A DNA stretch of 60,123 nt from Caulobacter sp. (GTDB taxonomy: Bacteria > Pseudomonadota > Alphaproteobacteria > Caulobacterales > Caulobacteraceae), in contig JAUXMY010000033.1 of the NCBI GenBank assembly GCA_030683005.1, positions 1 through 60,123 on the forward strand, in the 5' to 3' direction. The position numbers and the translations under genes are program-made. Shown here in pieces: positions 8,653 through 16,938 of the stretch (position 1 is its first letter; every line of letters begins with the position of its first letter). The notes beneath the pieces were generated by a model, which saw nothing but the letters and a program-made list of their open reading frames with translations, ran no database searches and was not told the DNA's origin.

Positions 8653-9318
8653 TTGTCCGGCCACGACCTTTCCACGCGGTGGGGCCGCTTCAAGGCCTAC
8701 TGGGGCTCGATCTGGGGCGATCACGCCTTTCTCCGCATCGGATTCTCCAACGCCCACTGGATCGGTCCGGACATGGTCCGCGCCGCCCAGCCCTGGCCCT
8801 ACCAGCTGGGCTACTGGAAGCGCGACGGCATCAGGACCATCGTCAATCTGCGCGGCGGCGTCGGCGCGAGCTTCTACGCGCTGGAGAAGGACGCCTGCCG
8901 ACGGCTGGGTCTGAACTTCGAGGACTTCGTCATCACCTCGCGCGAAGTTCCGAGCCGTGAGCGGGTGCTGGCCGCCAGGGCGCTTTTCGAGCGCATCGAG
9001 TATCCGGCGCTGATGCACTGCAAGTCCGGCGCGGACCGGGCCGGGATTATGAGCGTCCTCTACCGGCACTTTCACCTCGGCCACCCGATCCGGGAGGCGG
9101 TGAAGGAACTGGGCCTGCGGACCCTGCATGTGAAGCAGGGCAAGACCGGCGTGCTGGACTATGTCTTCGAGCGCTACCTGGCCGAGGCCGAGCCCCGGGG
9201 GATCAGCTTCATCGACTGGGTGATGAGCGACGCCTACGATCCAAAGGCGATCAAGGCCGACTTCAAGGAAAGCTGGTGGGGCACGATGCTCGTCGACCGC
9301 CTGCTGCGGCGGGAGTAG
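8653..9318 (+). CDS. Cys-based (tyrosine/dual-specificity-like) phosphatase, possible lipid A phosphatase
   Basis: A 221-residue protein with the Cys-phosphatase P-loop HCKSGADR (His122-Cys123...Arg129), the CX5R signature, preceded by a conserved VNLRGG strand. The start is a TTG at 8653 after AGGGAG; no ATG fits the reading frame near there. There is no obvious signal peptide. It is divergent from the MsbA-like exporter and close to waaA/lpxK. Phosphatases of this fold near LPS genes have been tied to lipid A phosphate processing (CtpA in Caulobacter, recalled from the literature, not compared here), so a lipid or sugar-phosphate substrate is as plausible as phosphotyrosine. Confidence 0.83.
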   Translation: MSGHDLSTRWGRFKAYWGSIWGDHAFLRIGFSNAHWIGPDMVRAAQPWPYQLGYWKRDGIRTIVNLRGGVGASFYALEKDACRRLGLNFEDFVITSREVPSRERVLAARALFERIEYPALMHCKSGADRAGIMSVLYRHFHLGHPIREAVKELGLRTLHVKQGKTGVLDYVFERYLAEAEPRGISFIDWVMSDAYDPKAIKADFKESWWGTMLVDRLLRRE

Positions 9319-9325
9319 CGGGCGA

Positions 9326-9412
9326 TCAGGCCCGCTGGTCGAGGCCGCTGATGGTGAACACGGCGATGCCGAGGATCACGAACATCGCCACGGCGATCAG
9401 GGTCTCAAGCAT
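9326..9412 (-). CDS. 28-residue single-pass membrane protein
   Basis: A tiny open frame encoding about 28 residues: a short Met-Leu-Glu-Thr head, one hydrophobic helix (roughly residues 5-22) and a polar GLDQRA tail. The main support is a very strong Shine-Dalgarno, GGAGGAGG, placed about seven bases before the ATG at 9412. I do not recognise a named family. Its stop lies 7 nt from the stop of the convergent phosphatase gene. It could be a small accessory subunit of a membrane complex. The longer open frame upstream of the ATG has no membrane or domain character and is not part of it. Confidence 0.6.
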   Translation of the reverse strand: MLETLIAVAMFVILGIAVFTISGLDQRA

Positions 9413-9502
9413 GGGGAGCCTCCTCCGATGGAGCCTCCCTACCGCCGGTGTGTGACGGGCGCGCGATGCTCGGGCGACAGTTTCATGGACGAGGCGAGGC
9501 GT

Positions 9503-9647
9503 TGCGTCCTTCGACACGCCTCTTCGCGGCTGCTCAGGATGACCCCGTCAGAAGGCTATCCACCCGCGTCATGCTGAGCAGCGCTCCCCCGGGTCCGGCC
9601 AGGGGCCGGCCCAAGGAAAAACTTCGAGCGCGTGTCGAAGCACGCAC
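9503..9647. repeat. Dispersed palindromic repeat, family A copy 1
   Basis: A left arm (TGCGTCCTTCGACACGC...CTCAGGATGA) and a roughly inverted right arm (GTCATGCTGAGCAGCG...GTGTCGAAGCACGCA) form a long imperfect hairpin. It fills the gap before the DUF4170 3' end and stops 5 nt from that gene's stop codon. Related copies are at 18533, 25855, 37618 and 59839. No gene is seen in 9413-9652 apart from this. Confidence 0.85.
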
Positions 9648-9652
9648 GGTCC

Positions 9653-9889
9653 TCAGTGCTGGTAGTCCGCGCTCGACGGGTCCAGCAGCTTGTGGGCGTG
9701 GATGATGAAGTAGCGGGCGTGGGCGTTGTCGACCGTCGCCTGGGCCTTGGATTTCCAGGCCGCGTACGCCTCGGCGTAGCTGGGATAGGCGCCGACGAAC
9801 TCGACCCTGGAGAGGTCGCGGAACTCGGTCCCGTGGACCTCGGTCAGTTCGCCGCCGACGACGATGTGGAGAAGTTGCTTGCCGGACAT
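9653..9889 (-). CDS. DUF4170 domain protein
   Basis: A 78-residue soluble protein of the DUF4170 family, recognised from its IVVGGELTEV start, the EFVGAYPSYAEAYAAWK middle and the HARYFIIHAHKLL end. The family is short, mostly alphaproteobacterial and has no established biochemical role. It follows cysQ on the same strand by 28 nt, a conserved arrangement (pmbA-cysQ-DUF4170, often beside waaA/lpxK), which hints at a link to envelope or sulfur-nucleotide metabolism. Length is normal. The stop codon lies next to a dispersed repeat. Confidence 0.88.
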   Translation of the reverse strand: MSGKQLLHIVVGGELTEVHGTEFRDLSRVEFVGAYPSYAEAYAAWKSKAQATVDNAHARYFIIHAHKLLDPSSADYQH

Positions 9890-9917
9890 GTGCGGTGGCC
9901 CTTCCGCAGGGTGAGAT

Positions 9918-10703
9918 TCAATTGCGTCGCTCGATATGCCGGACGCGCTCCAGGATCAACGGGTGCAGCGCCGGCGCCGCGCAGACAAGGCTCGGCGCGC
10001 GCGGATCGGGCTGATTGTAGCGATAGCCCTGGCCCTTGTGGTCGGTGACCACGGCCCCGGCCTCGCGGCAGATCAGGTCGGCGGCGGCCAGGTCCCATTC
10101 GCTCTTGCTGGTCAGGGCGATGGCGGCGTCGAACCGCCCTTCCGCCACCAGGCACATACGGTAGGCGATGGAGTTGCGGGTCTCGATCCTCATCTCCGGC
10201 CAGGGCGTCGGCCAGGCGGGATGGCCGAACATCGGCTTGTCGCCCAGCATGGCGCAGCCCTCGACGGCGTCGATGGCGCTGGCGATGATCGGCGCGCCGT
10301 TCAGGAAGGCGCCGCCGCCGGCCACGGCGATGAAGGTCTCGTCCAGGTCCGGCGCGTGGACGACGCCGACGACGGGCTGGCCGTCCTCGACGACGGCGAT
10401 CGACACCGCCCAGAACGGCTTTTCCTTCAGGAAGGCCACCGTCCCGTCGATCGGATCGACCACGAACAGCCGCGATCGGGCCATGCGATCGGAGTCGTCG
10501 GCGGTTTCCTCCGACAGCCAGCCGTAGTCGGGACGCGCCGCACCCAGGCGCTCGCGCAGCAGGTCGTCGACGGCGATGTCGGCGTTGGTCACCGGCGAGC
10601 CGCCGTCCTTGGCCCAGACCTTCAGCCCCTCGGCCTTCAGCCGGCGGGCGACCAGGCCGACCTCGCGGGCTGCGTCCTCGATGAGGGCGAGGTCCTGCCT
10701 CAT
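9918..10703 (-). CDS. cysQ: 3'(2'),5'-bisphosphate nucleotidase / inositol monophosphatase family (CysQ-like)
   Basis: A 261-residue Mg2+-dependent, Li+-sensitive-type phosphatase. The metal-binding motifs are present: LSEE, then DPIDGT, and a distal W-D-x-A-A-A-D block (SEWDLAAADLI). CysQ removes the 3'-phosphate from PAP, the by-product of sulfate assimilation and sulfotransferase reactions; an inositol or other sugar-phosphate substrate cannot be excluded. The ATG overlaps the pmbA stop by 4 nt, so it is co-translated with pmbA. A sulfotransferase encoded at 33.8 kb would release PAP, a possible but unproven functional tie. Confidence 0.9.
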   Translation of the reverse strand: MRQDLALIEDAAREVGLVARRLKAEGLKVWAKDGGSPVTNADIAVDDLLRERLGAARPDYGWLSEETADDSDRMARSRLFVVDPIDGTVAFLKEKPFWAVSIAVVEDGQPVVGVVHAPDLDETFIAVAGGGAFLNGAPIIASAIDAVEGCAMLGDKPMFGHPAWPTPWPEMRIETRNSIAYRMCLVAEGRFDAAIALTSKSEWDLAAADLICREAGAVVTDHKGQGYRYNQPDPRAPSLVCAAPALHPLILERVRHIERRN

Positions 10704-12031
10704 CGGCCGGCGATCGCCAGGCCGTCGACCAGCAGCGACGGCGAATTGGCGGCGCCGCGGATCTCCAGGTCGGAGCCCGGGACCAGCCGGCCATAAATGT
10801 CGATCAGGTTGCCGGCGACGGTGATCTCGGCGACCGGATAGACGGCCTCGCCGTTCTCGAACCAGAAGCCCGAACAGCCGACCGACCAGTCGCCGGTGTT
10901 GCTGTTCAGCGACGGCCCGAACATCGAGGTGATCAGCAGGCCGTCCTTCGCATCGGCCATCAGGCCGGCCAGGTCCCGCGTCCCCGGCTGCACGGTCAGG
11001 TTGGACGTCCCGACGCCCGGCGGGCCGGCGAGGCCCCGCGAGGCGTGGCCGGTGGTGGCCATGCCCAGCTGCCTGGCCGAGGCGGTGTTGAGCAGCCAGG
11101 TGGTCAGGACGCCCCTGTCGATCAGCGCCATCGCCCGGTTGGCCACACCCTCGTCGTCGAACGGCGTGGAGCCCAGCCCGCGCCTGCGGTGCGGATCGTC
11201 GGTGATGGTCACGCCCTCGGCGAACAGGCTCTTGCCGAGGTGGTCCTTAAGGAAGCTGACGCCCCGGGCTACGGACGGGCCGGAGATGGCGCCGATCAGC
11301 GGACCGATCAACGACGTGGCCAGCCGGTTCTCGAAGATCACCGGCGCGGTGGTCGAGTCGATCTTGCGAGCCCCCAGCCGCTGGACCGCCCGGCGGCCGG
11401 CCTCGGCGCCGATGTCGGTCGCGCCCGGCAGGTCGGCGCCGTGGCGGGTGGTCCGCCCCTCGCCGCCCCGCTCCATGCCCGAGCCCTCGCCCGCCACGGC
11501 CGAGGCCGACAGCGAGAAGGACGAGGCGCGGTGCAGGCCGTGGAACCCCTCGCTGGTCGCGAAGGCCCAGGAGCCGGACGACCAGGAGGCCGAGCCGCCG
11601 TCGGAATTGGTCACGCCCTCGATGGCGCGCGCGGCGACCTCGGCCTCACGCGCCAGCTCCTCCAGACGCTCGGGCGACGGCTCGCCCGGATCGAACAGGT
11701 CGAGGTCGGGAAAGGGGCCGGCCGCCAGGCTCTCGCGCGGCGCAAGGCCGGCGTAGGGATCCTCCGGCGCCAGTCGGGCCATGGCCACGGCCCGCTCGGT
11801 GAGCTTGCGTCGGCCCTCGGCCGAGATGTCGGACCCCGAGACCGTGGCCTGACGCCGGCCGACGAAGACCCGCAGGCCCAGATCGCGCGATTCCTCGCGC
11901 TCGACCTCCTCAAGCGCGCCTTCGCGCACACCGATGGAAAGCGACTGACGCTCGGCGAAAACGGCCTCGGCCGCGTCGGCGCCGGCCTTGAGCGCGGCGG
12001 CGACCGTCTCATGTAACTGCTGTTGGTCCAT
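10700..12031 (-). CDS. pmbA: PmbA/TldE-type subunit of the TldD-TldE metalloprotease
   Basis: A 443-residue protein of the TldD/PmbA family (U62). PmbA (TldE) lacks the catalytic HExxxH and partners with TldD, here encoded separately at 42.5 kb, to form a cytoplasmic protease that degrades small peptides and matures modified peptides. The conserved N-terminal segment (AEVQ-like LRVFVGRRQATVS), the central GAISGPSVARGVSFL region and the C-terminal GPSLNSNTGDWSVGCSGFW block are clear. It heads the pmbA-cysQ-DUF4170 operon. Its 5' side lies 40 nt from the MAPEG gene's stop. Confidence 0.93.
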   Translation of the reverse strand: MDQQQLHETVAAALKAGADAAEAVFAERQSLSIGVREGALEEVEREESRDLGLRVFVGRRQATVSGSDISAEGRRKLTERAVAMARLAPEDPYAGLAPRESLAAGPFPDLDLFDPGEPSPERLEELAREAEVAARAIEGVTNSDGGSASWSSGSWAFATSEGFHGLHRASSFSLSASAVAGEGSGMERGGEGRTTRHGADLPGATDIGAEAGRRAVQRLGARKIDSTTAPVIFENRLATSLIGPLIGAISGPSVARGVSFLKDHLGKSLFAEGVTITDDPHRRRGLGSTPFDDEGVANRAMALIDRGVLTTWLLNTASARQLGMATTGHASRGLAGPPGVGTSNLTVQPGTRDLAGLMADAKDGLLITSMFGPSLNSNTGDWSVGCSGFWFENGEAVYPVAEITVAGNLIDIYGRLVPGSDLEIRGAANSPSLLVDGLAIAGR

Positions 12032-12071
12032 GCTCCGGTTATGGGCGCCCGGATCGCGCGCCGCAAGCAGC

Positions 12072-12473
12072 TCAGACGATGGCGAAGAACAGGGTGGCGG
12101 CGATCAGGTAGACGTAGGCCGCCCAGGTCATGGTCATGCCGACGGCGCGGGGGACGGAGGCGTCGCCGCTGTTGGACATGCCCACGGCGTGGGTCACCCG
12201 GCCGGCGAGCAGGATGAAGCCGCCGACATGGACCAGCAGCGGCGCGGCGCCGGCCAGGTCCAGCACGATCAGACCGGCCATGCCGACGGGCACGTACTCA
12301 CTGGCGTTGCCGAAGGCGCGAATGGCGTGGGCCAGCTCGGGCACGCCCTCGTCGCCGAACGGAATCTTGTGCTTCTGACGCTGCCGCGTGACCAGGGCCG
12401 ACAGCACCAGCATCAGCAGAATATGGAGTCCGACCCAGAGGGCGGCGGCGTGGCCCAGATTGATGACTTCCAT
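12072..12473 (-). CDS. MAPEG family membrane protein
   Basis: A 133-residue protein with four membrane helices, the size and layout of the MAPEG superfamily (membrane-associated proteins in eicosanoid and glutathione metabolism). The conserved RAFGNASEYVP segment after the first loop is the family hallmark. Some bacterial members conjugate glutathione to hydrophobic substrates, but most are uncharacterised. It lies upstream of pmbA on the same strand, 40 nt away, and downstream of the chemoreceptor. Confidence 0.88.
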   Translation of the reverse strand: MEVINLGHAAALWVGLHILLMLVLSALVTRQRQKHKIPFGDEGVPELAHAIRAFGNASEYVPVGMAGLIVLDLAGAAPLLVHVGGFILLAGRVTHAVGMSNSGDASVPRAVGMTMTWAAYVYLIAATLFFAIV

Positions 12474-12545
12474 TCCGCGCTACTCCCCGACGACAACAGG
12501 GGCGTGATAGGGGCGCCGTTTGAAGCCGCGTGCAACCCTTGTCCG

Positions 12546-12563
12546 CCCCGCGCGCAAGCGGGG
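12546..12563. other. GC-rich palindrome in the gap after the chemoreceptor gene
   Basis: CCCCGC-N6-GCGGGG (12546-12551 with 12558-12563), with overlapping alternative stems (GGGG...CCCC) in the same 60-nt GC-rich stretch. It lies between the chemoreceptor stop (12599) and the MAPEG start (12473) and could end the chemoreceptor transcript, but it has no T-run. It might also be a fragment of another dispersed repeat. Confidence 0.3.
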
Positions 12564-12598
12564 GTTCATGGCCCCCAACACACGCGTTCAGCGCGCGG

Positions 12599-14971
12599 TT
12601 AGAACTCGGTCCAGTCATCCTGCGGCGCCAGGGCCGCGGCCGTCGCGGCTCCGCCGGCGTAGGCCACGGGCCGGGCGGCGGGACGCGGCGGAGGCTGAGG
12701 CGCGGAGGCGCCCGGTCCGGACTCGGGCCGTGGCGACAGGCCCCTGACTGGCGGCGCGACCTTCGACGCCGGCGCGGCGGCGACCGCATCGCCGATGTCG
12801 AACCGCCCGACCAGAGCCGCCAGGGCGGTCGCCTCCTGCGCCAGCGAATGGCTGGCCGCCGTCGACTGCTCGACCATGGCCGCGTTCTGCTGCGTCACCT
12901 GGTCCATCTGGTTCACGGCCGAGTTGACCTGCGCCATGCCGGTGGCCTGCTCATGGGAGGAGGCGGCGATCTCGCTGACCAGGGCGTCGATCTCGGCGAC
13001 CTCGGCGACGATCCGCCTCAGCGCCTCGCCCGTCTGGCCGACCAGCTTGACCCCCTGCCCAACCTGTTCGGAACTGGAGGCGATGAGGCCCTTGATCTCC
13101 TTGGCCGCCTCGGCGGAACGCTGGGCCAGGGCCCGCACTTCCTGGGCGACCACCGCGAAACCCTTGCCGGCGTCGCCGGCCCGGGCCGCTTCGACCCCGG
13201 CGTTCAGCGCCAGCAGGTTGGTCTGGAAGGCGATCTCGTCGATCACGCCGGTGATCTGGCTGATCTCGGTCGAGGACTGTTCGATCTGCTGCATGGCGCC
13301 GACGGCCTCGTCGACGACCCGGCCGCTCTGCTCGGCGCCCTGGCGGGTGCGGTCGACCGCACCCTTGGCCTGGATCGCCCCCTCGGCCGACTTGCGGACG
13401 GTGGCGGTGATCTCGTCAAGCGCTGCCGCGGTTTCCTCCAGGCTCGCGGCCTGGTGCTCGGTCCGCTTGGAAAGGTCGTCGGCCGCCTGGCTGATTTCGC
13501 CCGTGGCGGCGCGGATGCCGGCGGCGTTGCCGACGATGACCTTCATGGTGTCCTGCAGGCGGGCAATGGCGGCGTTGAAGTCGTCCTGAAGCTTGCGGTA
13601 CTCGGCCGGGAACGGCTGGTTCAGGCGCCAGGTCAGGTTTCCGCCGGCCAGCTTCTCGAGGCCCTCGCCCAGCGCGCTGACGACCAGCTCCTGGTCGGCC
13701 TCGTTGGCGCGGCGGGCCTCGTCATTGCGCTGGCGTTCGGCGTCGGCCTCGGCGCGGGCGCGCTCCTGGTCGGTGCGCAGGCGGCCGGTCTCGGCCAGGT
13801 CGTGGCGGAAGCCCTCCAGCGCCCGGGCGATGCCGCCCAGCTCGTCCCGCGACTCGGTTCCCCGCACCGGCTCGTCGTAGCGGCCGGCGCCCAGGGCCGC
13901 GACGGCCTTGCTCAGGCGGGCCAGCGGATCACGGACCACGACGTTGGTCAGCACCAGAAGGGCGGCGAGCACGATGCCCAGCATGACCACGCCGCCCGCC
14001 ATCAGCGCCAGGGCGAGGCGATCGGCAGGGCCGTTGATCGACTTGAGCGGGATGTCGGTGACCAGCGCCCAGGTCGAGTTGAGACCAGCCAGCCTCGTGG
14101 GCGTGATCAGGCGATCGACCTCCTCGCCCGCGGCGTTCCTGACCCCCTTGAGGTGGATGGTCTTGCCGTCGGCGATCGCCGCCTTGACCGCGTCGGCCCC
14201 GGCGTCGGCATAGGCCTTGGTCCGGAGTGTGGCGTCGGCGTGGGAGACCCATTTGCCGTCGGCGGACAGCAGCATGACGTCACCCGTGCCGAACGGCTTC
14301 ATCTTGCCCAGCATGCTGGAGATGTCGCCCAGCGCCAGGTCGATCCCGGCCACGCCGATCAGGGCGCCGTTCGAGTAGACCGGGTGGGAGATCGTGGTGA
14401 TCAGGGTCGGCTTGCCCTCGATGTCGTAGGAGTAGGGCTCGATCAGCGCCGTCTTGCCGCTGTCGTAGGGGGTCTTGAAGTAGGACTCGTCATAGTCGGT
14501 CGCGTTGTCCAGCGGCTCCATGATCAGCTTGCCGTTGGACTTCACCCAGTAGGGCGCGAAGGCGCCCTTGCTGTTTGAGCCGAGCGCGGTGTTGCCGATG
14601 AAGGCGGCGTCCTGGCCGTCGAAGGCGTCCGGCGTGGCCATGAACCAGCTGGCCAGCACGATGGGGGTGGCGTCGGCATTGGGCTTCAACATGGCCATGA
14701 TCGTGGCGCGGTCGCGAACGCCGGACCCGTGCGCCGCGCCGATGCCGGTCGCCATGGCCCGCACCACGCCGCCGACCTCGATCAGCTGCCCTTCAACGTC
14801 GGCTGCCGCCTGGTCTCCGAGCGCTTCGGCGTAGTTGGCCGAAAGGCTCTGCGCCACGCCCCGCGTATGCTGCGACACCGCGAACGCCGCCAGCAGCAGG
14901 AGCAGGCCGACGACAAGGCCGGCGGCGACCAGCATCTTGCCGGCGACCGAAAGACGTTGAAACGCGCCCAT
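12599..14971 (-). CDS. Methyl-accepting chemotaxis protein with Cache sensor
   Basis: A 790-residue receptor: TM1 at about 13-33, a periplasmic Cache-type sensor at 40-310 (conserved YDESYFKTPY, GVAGIDLAL), TM2 at about 320-342, HAMP, then a long signalling domain with the hairpin tip DEIAFQTNLLALNAGVEAA. The last residues are DDWTEF, matching the xWxxF pentapeptide that docks CheR/CheB, so it likely adapts by methylation. The ATG at 14971 is chosen over one at 14992 because GGGAGGG lies about seven bases upstream. The ligand is unknown; Cache receptors often bind amino or organic acids. Gene-only unit, with no che genes nearby. Confidence 0.93.
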   Translation of the reverse strand: MGAFQRLSVAGKMLVAAGLVVGLLLLLAAFAVSQHTRGVAQSLSANYAEALGDQAAADVEGQLIEVGGVVRAMATGIGAAHGSGVRDRATIMAMLKPNADATPIVLASWFMATPDAFDGQDAAFIGNTALGSNSKGAFAPYWVKSNGKLIMEPLDNATDYDESYFKTPYDSGKTALIEPYSYDIEGKPTLITTISHPVYSNGALIGVAGIDLALGDISSMLGKMKPFGTGDVMLLSADGKWVSHADATLRTKAYADAGADAVKAAIADGKTIHLKGVRNAAGEEVDRLITPTRLAGLNSTWALVTDIPLKSINGPADRLALALMAGGVVMLGIVLAALLVLTNVVVRDPLARLSKAVAALGAGRYDEPVRGTESRDELGGIARALEGFRHDLAETGRLRTDQERARAEADAERQRNDEARRANEADQELVVSALGEGLEKLAGGNLTWRLNQPFPAEYRKLQDDFNAAIARLQDTMKVIVGNAAGIRAATGEISQAADDLSKRTEHQAASLEETAAALDEITATVRKSAEGAIQAKGAVDRTRQGAEQSGRVVDEAVGAMQQIEQSSTEISQITGVIDEIAFQTNLLALNAGVEAARAGDAGKGFAVVAQEVRALAQRSAEAAKEIKGLIASSSEQVGQGVKLVGQTGEALRRIVAEVAEIDALVSEIAASSHEQATGMAQVNSAVNQMDQVTQQNAAMVEQSTAASHSLAQEATALAALVGRFDIGDAVAAAPASKVAPPVRGLSPRPESGPGASAPQPPPRPAARPVAYAGGAATAAALAPQDDWTEF

Positions 14972-15044
14972 GAAACCCTCCCGAGACCTCATTCGTCTCT
15001 AGGAGGGAGATACTTAACAGGACGCTTACCTTGAGAATCCGGCC

Positions 15045-16880
15045 TCAGGCCTCGCGGCCGATCGGGTAGAGTCGGTAGCGGTCGTCCCAGAAGGGGGTGC
15101 GTTCGTAGAACCAGCCGAGCCGCGCGTCCGTATCGCCGGCGAAGATCGGGTCAGCGGCCAGCCTGGCCTCGAACGCCGCCTTCAACGCCGGGTCGGCGGC
15201 CAGCATGCGGTCGGCCAGCGGGGCGACGGCGTAACCCTCGATGTACTCGACGCGGTTCAGCACCTCAGGGATCATGCCCCAGGCGAAGAAGCTCTCGGAC
15301 GACTGCGGCTCCAGCAGCAGGACCACGATGTCGCCCAGCGGCTGGTCGGTGCTGATCCGGACCGAGCCGGCCGGCCAGACCCAGTCGCGCCGCTCGACGT
15401 CGACGGCGGTCACGGAAATCGGCACATGCCCCTCGTTGGTGCGGGGCGAGACCTTCGGGTCCTTGAGACGCAGCAGATCGACCGCCACGGTCCGCGGCGC
15501 GGTCAGCGTCTCCATCTCCACGCCGTGGATGCGCAGGCGCTCGATCAGGTCGGCGCGGTAGGACGGCACCCAGTAGGCCTTTGGCCGCGCCAGCGTCAGG
15601 GTGGCGCGGCTGGCGTAGAACGGCATCTGCCAGAGCTCGGGGTCAGGCTTGCCCAGCCAGCGAATCTCCTCGACCCCGGACGCGGCGCTGGGATAGCGCT
15701 CGAACAGGATGCCCTTGAAGGCGCGGGTCGCGGAGGGCTGCTGCTCGGACGTGAAGTTGGCCGGGATCTTGGCCGGGCGCAGGGCGCGGTCCCGCTCGAT
15801 GGCCGCCCGCAGGCCGGGGCCCTTGGCCGCCAGCAGCCGCATCGCCTCCTCGATGAAGACGTAGGTGCCCAGCACGCGCTGCTCGTGCGGCTTCAAGCTA
15901 TGGTTCTCGATCAGGATGGTCGGGACGTGCGCCGCCGAGCCCCAGCCATTGGAGAACCGTTCGCCCAGGCCGCCGTCGCTGAGGCCCTTCTTCGGGTCGC
16001 GGTCATCGAGGGCGAAGACCAGTTCGCCCGGGATGTGGCCCTGGGCTTCCAGCGCCTCGTAGATCGCCGGCTTGAACGCGTCGTCCAGCCAGCGCGCCGC
16101 CGACGGCGAGCGGGACCAGCCGCCGTTCTCGCCGTTGTATCCGAAGGTCACGTCGTACTGGTAGTCGATGCCGTCGGTGACGTGGACGTCGACATAGAGG
16201 TCGGGCCGGTACTTGTTGGCCAGGGCCCGCACCGCCCGCATCTCGGGCTGGTCGAGCTTCATGTAGTCGCGGTTGAGGTTCTGGTTGGTCGCGGTGTTGC
16301 GCCAGCCTTGGATGCGCGGCCCGCGCTGGTTGGGCCGCGAGTAGGGGCCCGAGCGCTCGTGGCCGTCGACCGACAGGATCGGGATCAGGATCAGGTTCAC
16401 CCCGTCCAGCAGCCCGTCCTTTCCGTAGAAGGCGATGTCGCGCAGCAGCATCATGCCCGCGTCCTTGCCGTCGATCTCGCCCGGGTGGATGCCGGCCTGG
16501 ACCAGGAGGATCGGCTTTTTCGGATCGAAGGCCGGCCCGTCCTTGCTGGCGATCACCGCGTAGATCGGCCGCCCTTCCGGCGAGACGCCGAACTGTTCGA
16601 TGCGGATCAGGTCGCTGGCCGCGTCCAGCCTGTCGAACCAGGCGCGGGTGTCGGCATAGTTCGGGCTGAAGTCGTGCGCCGGATCCTGCTCGAAGGCGCT
16701 GGCCCAGGGGTCGGCGGCCGGGCGCAGCAGCGCCTTGCTCGCGCCGTCCCAGGCGGGGGCCGGCGGCAGGAACGGCTGGTCCCACGGCTTGGCGTTGGGG
16801 ATGGCGGGGGTCGGCTCGGACATGGCGGGACTCGACAGCAGGAAGGCCGCGACGAGGACGGCCGCGAGGGGCGTGCGCAT
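15045..16880 (-). CDS. Exported M14-family zinc carboxypeptidase
   Basis: A 611-residue secreted metallopeptidase with a signal peptide (about 1-21, ending SPAMS). The zinc ligands are visible: HPGE (His132, Glu135) and His233 in DVHVTD, with a substrate-binding Asn-Arg pair in NQNLNRDY. The M14 catalytic domain takes the N-terminal 350 residues; the remaining 250 are a less conserved beta-rich extension common in Caulobacterales and Xanthomonadales homologues. It likely trims peptides in the periplasm or outside the cell. It lies downstream of ubiD on the same strand (58-nt gap), but no functional tie is apparent. Confidence 0.9.
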   Translation of the reverse strand: MRTPLAAVLVAAFLLSSPAMSEPTPAIPNAKPWDQPFLPPAPAWDGASKALLRPAADPWASAFEQDPAHDFSPNYADTRAWFDRLDAASDLIRIEQFGVSPEGRPIYAVIASKDGPAFDPKKPILLVQAGIHPGEIDGKDAGMMLLRDIAFYGKDGLLDGVNLILIPILSVDGHERSGPYSRPNQRGPRIQGWRNTATNQNLNRDYMKLDQPEMRAVRALANKYRPDLYVDVHVTDGIDYQYDVTFGYNGENGGWSRSPSAARWLDDAFKPAIYEALEAQGHIPGELVFALDDRDPKKGLSDGGLGERFSNGWGSAAHVPTILIENHSLKPHEQRVLGTYVFIEEAMRLLAAKGPGLRAAIERDRALRPAKIPANFTSEQQPSATRAFKGILFERYPSAASGVEEIRWLGKPDPELWQMPFYASRATLTLARPKAYWVPSYRADLIERLRIHGVEMETLTAPRTVAVDLLRLKDPKVSPRTNEGHVPISVTAVDVERRDWVWPAGSVRISTDQPLGDIVVLLLEPQSSESFFAWGMIPEVLNRVEYIEGYAVAPLADRMLAADPALKAAFEARLAADPIFAGDTDARLGWFYERTPFWDDRYRLYPIGREA

Positions 16881-16938
16881 AGGCGAGTCCTAGGCCGATT
16901 GGCGCCGGTCGGCTACTCGCTCGCTTCCGCCGATCGCC

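Noticed and set aside
235..12031. Long open frames antisense to real genes (for example 235-1323 minus, 1194-2537 minus, 6884-8617 plus, 11045-12016 plus)
   Set aside because: They are shadows produced by high GC: low-complexity Arg/Gly/Ala/Pro/His-rich products, no domains, and fully overlapped by conserved genes.
15001..15030. CtrA-like site before the chemoreceptor gene
   Set aside because: TTAA and TTAC half sites are separated by 8 bases instead of the 7 required by the consensus.
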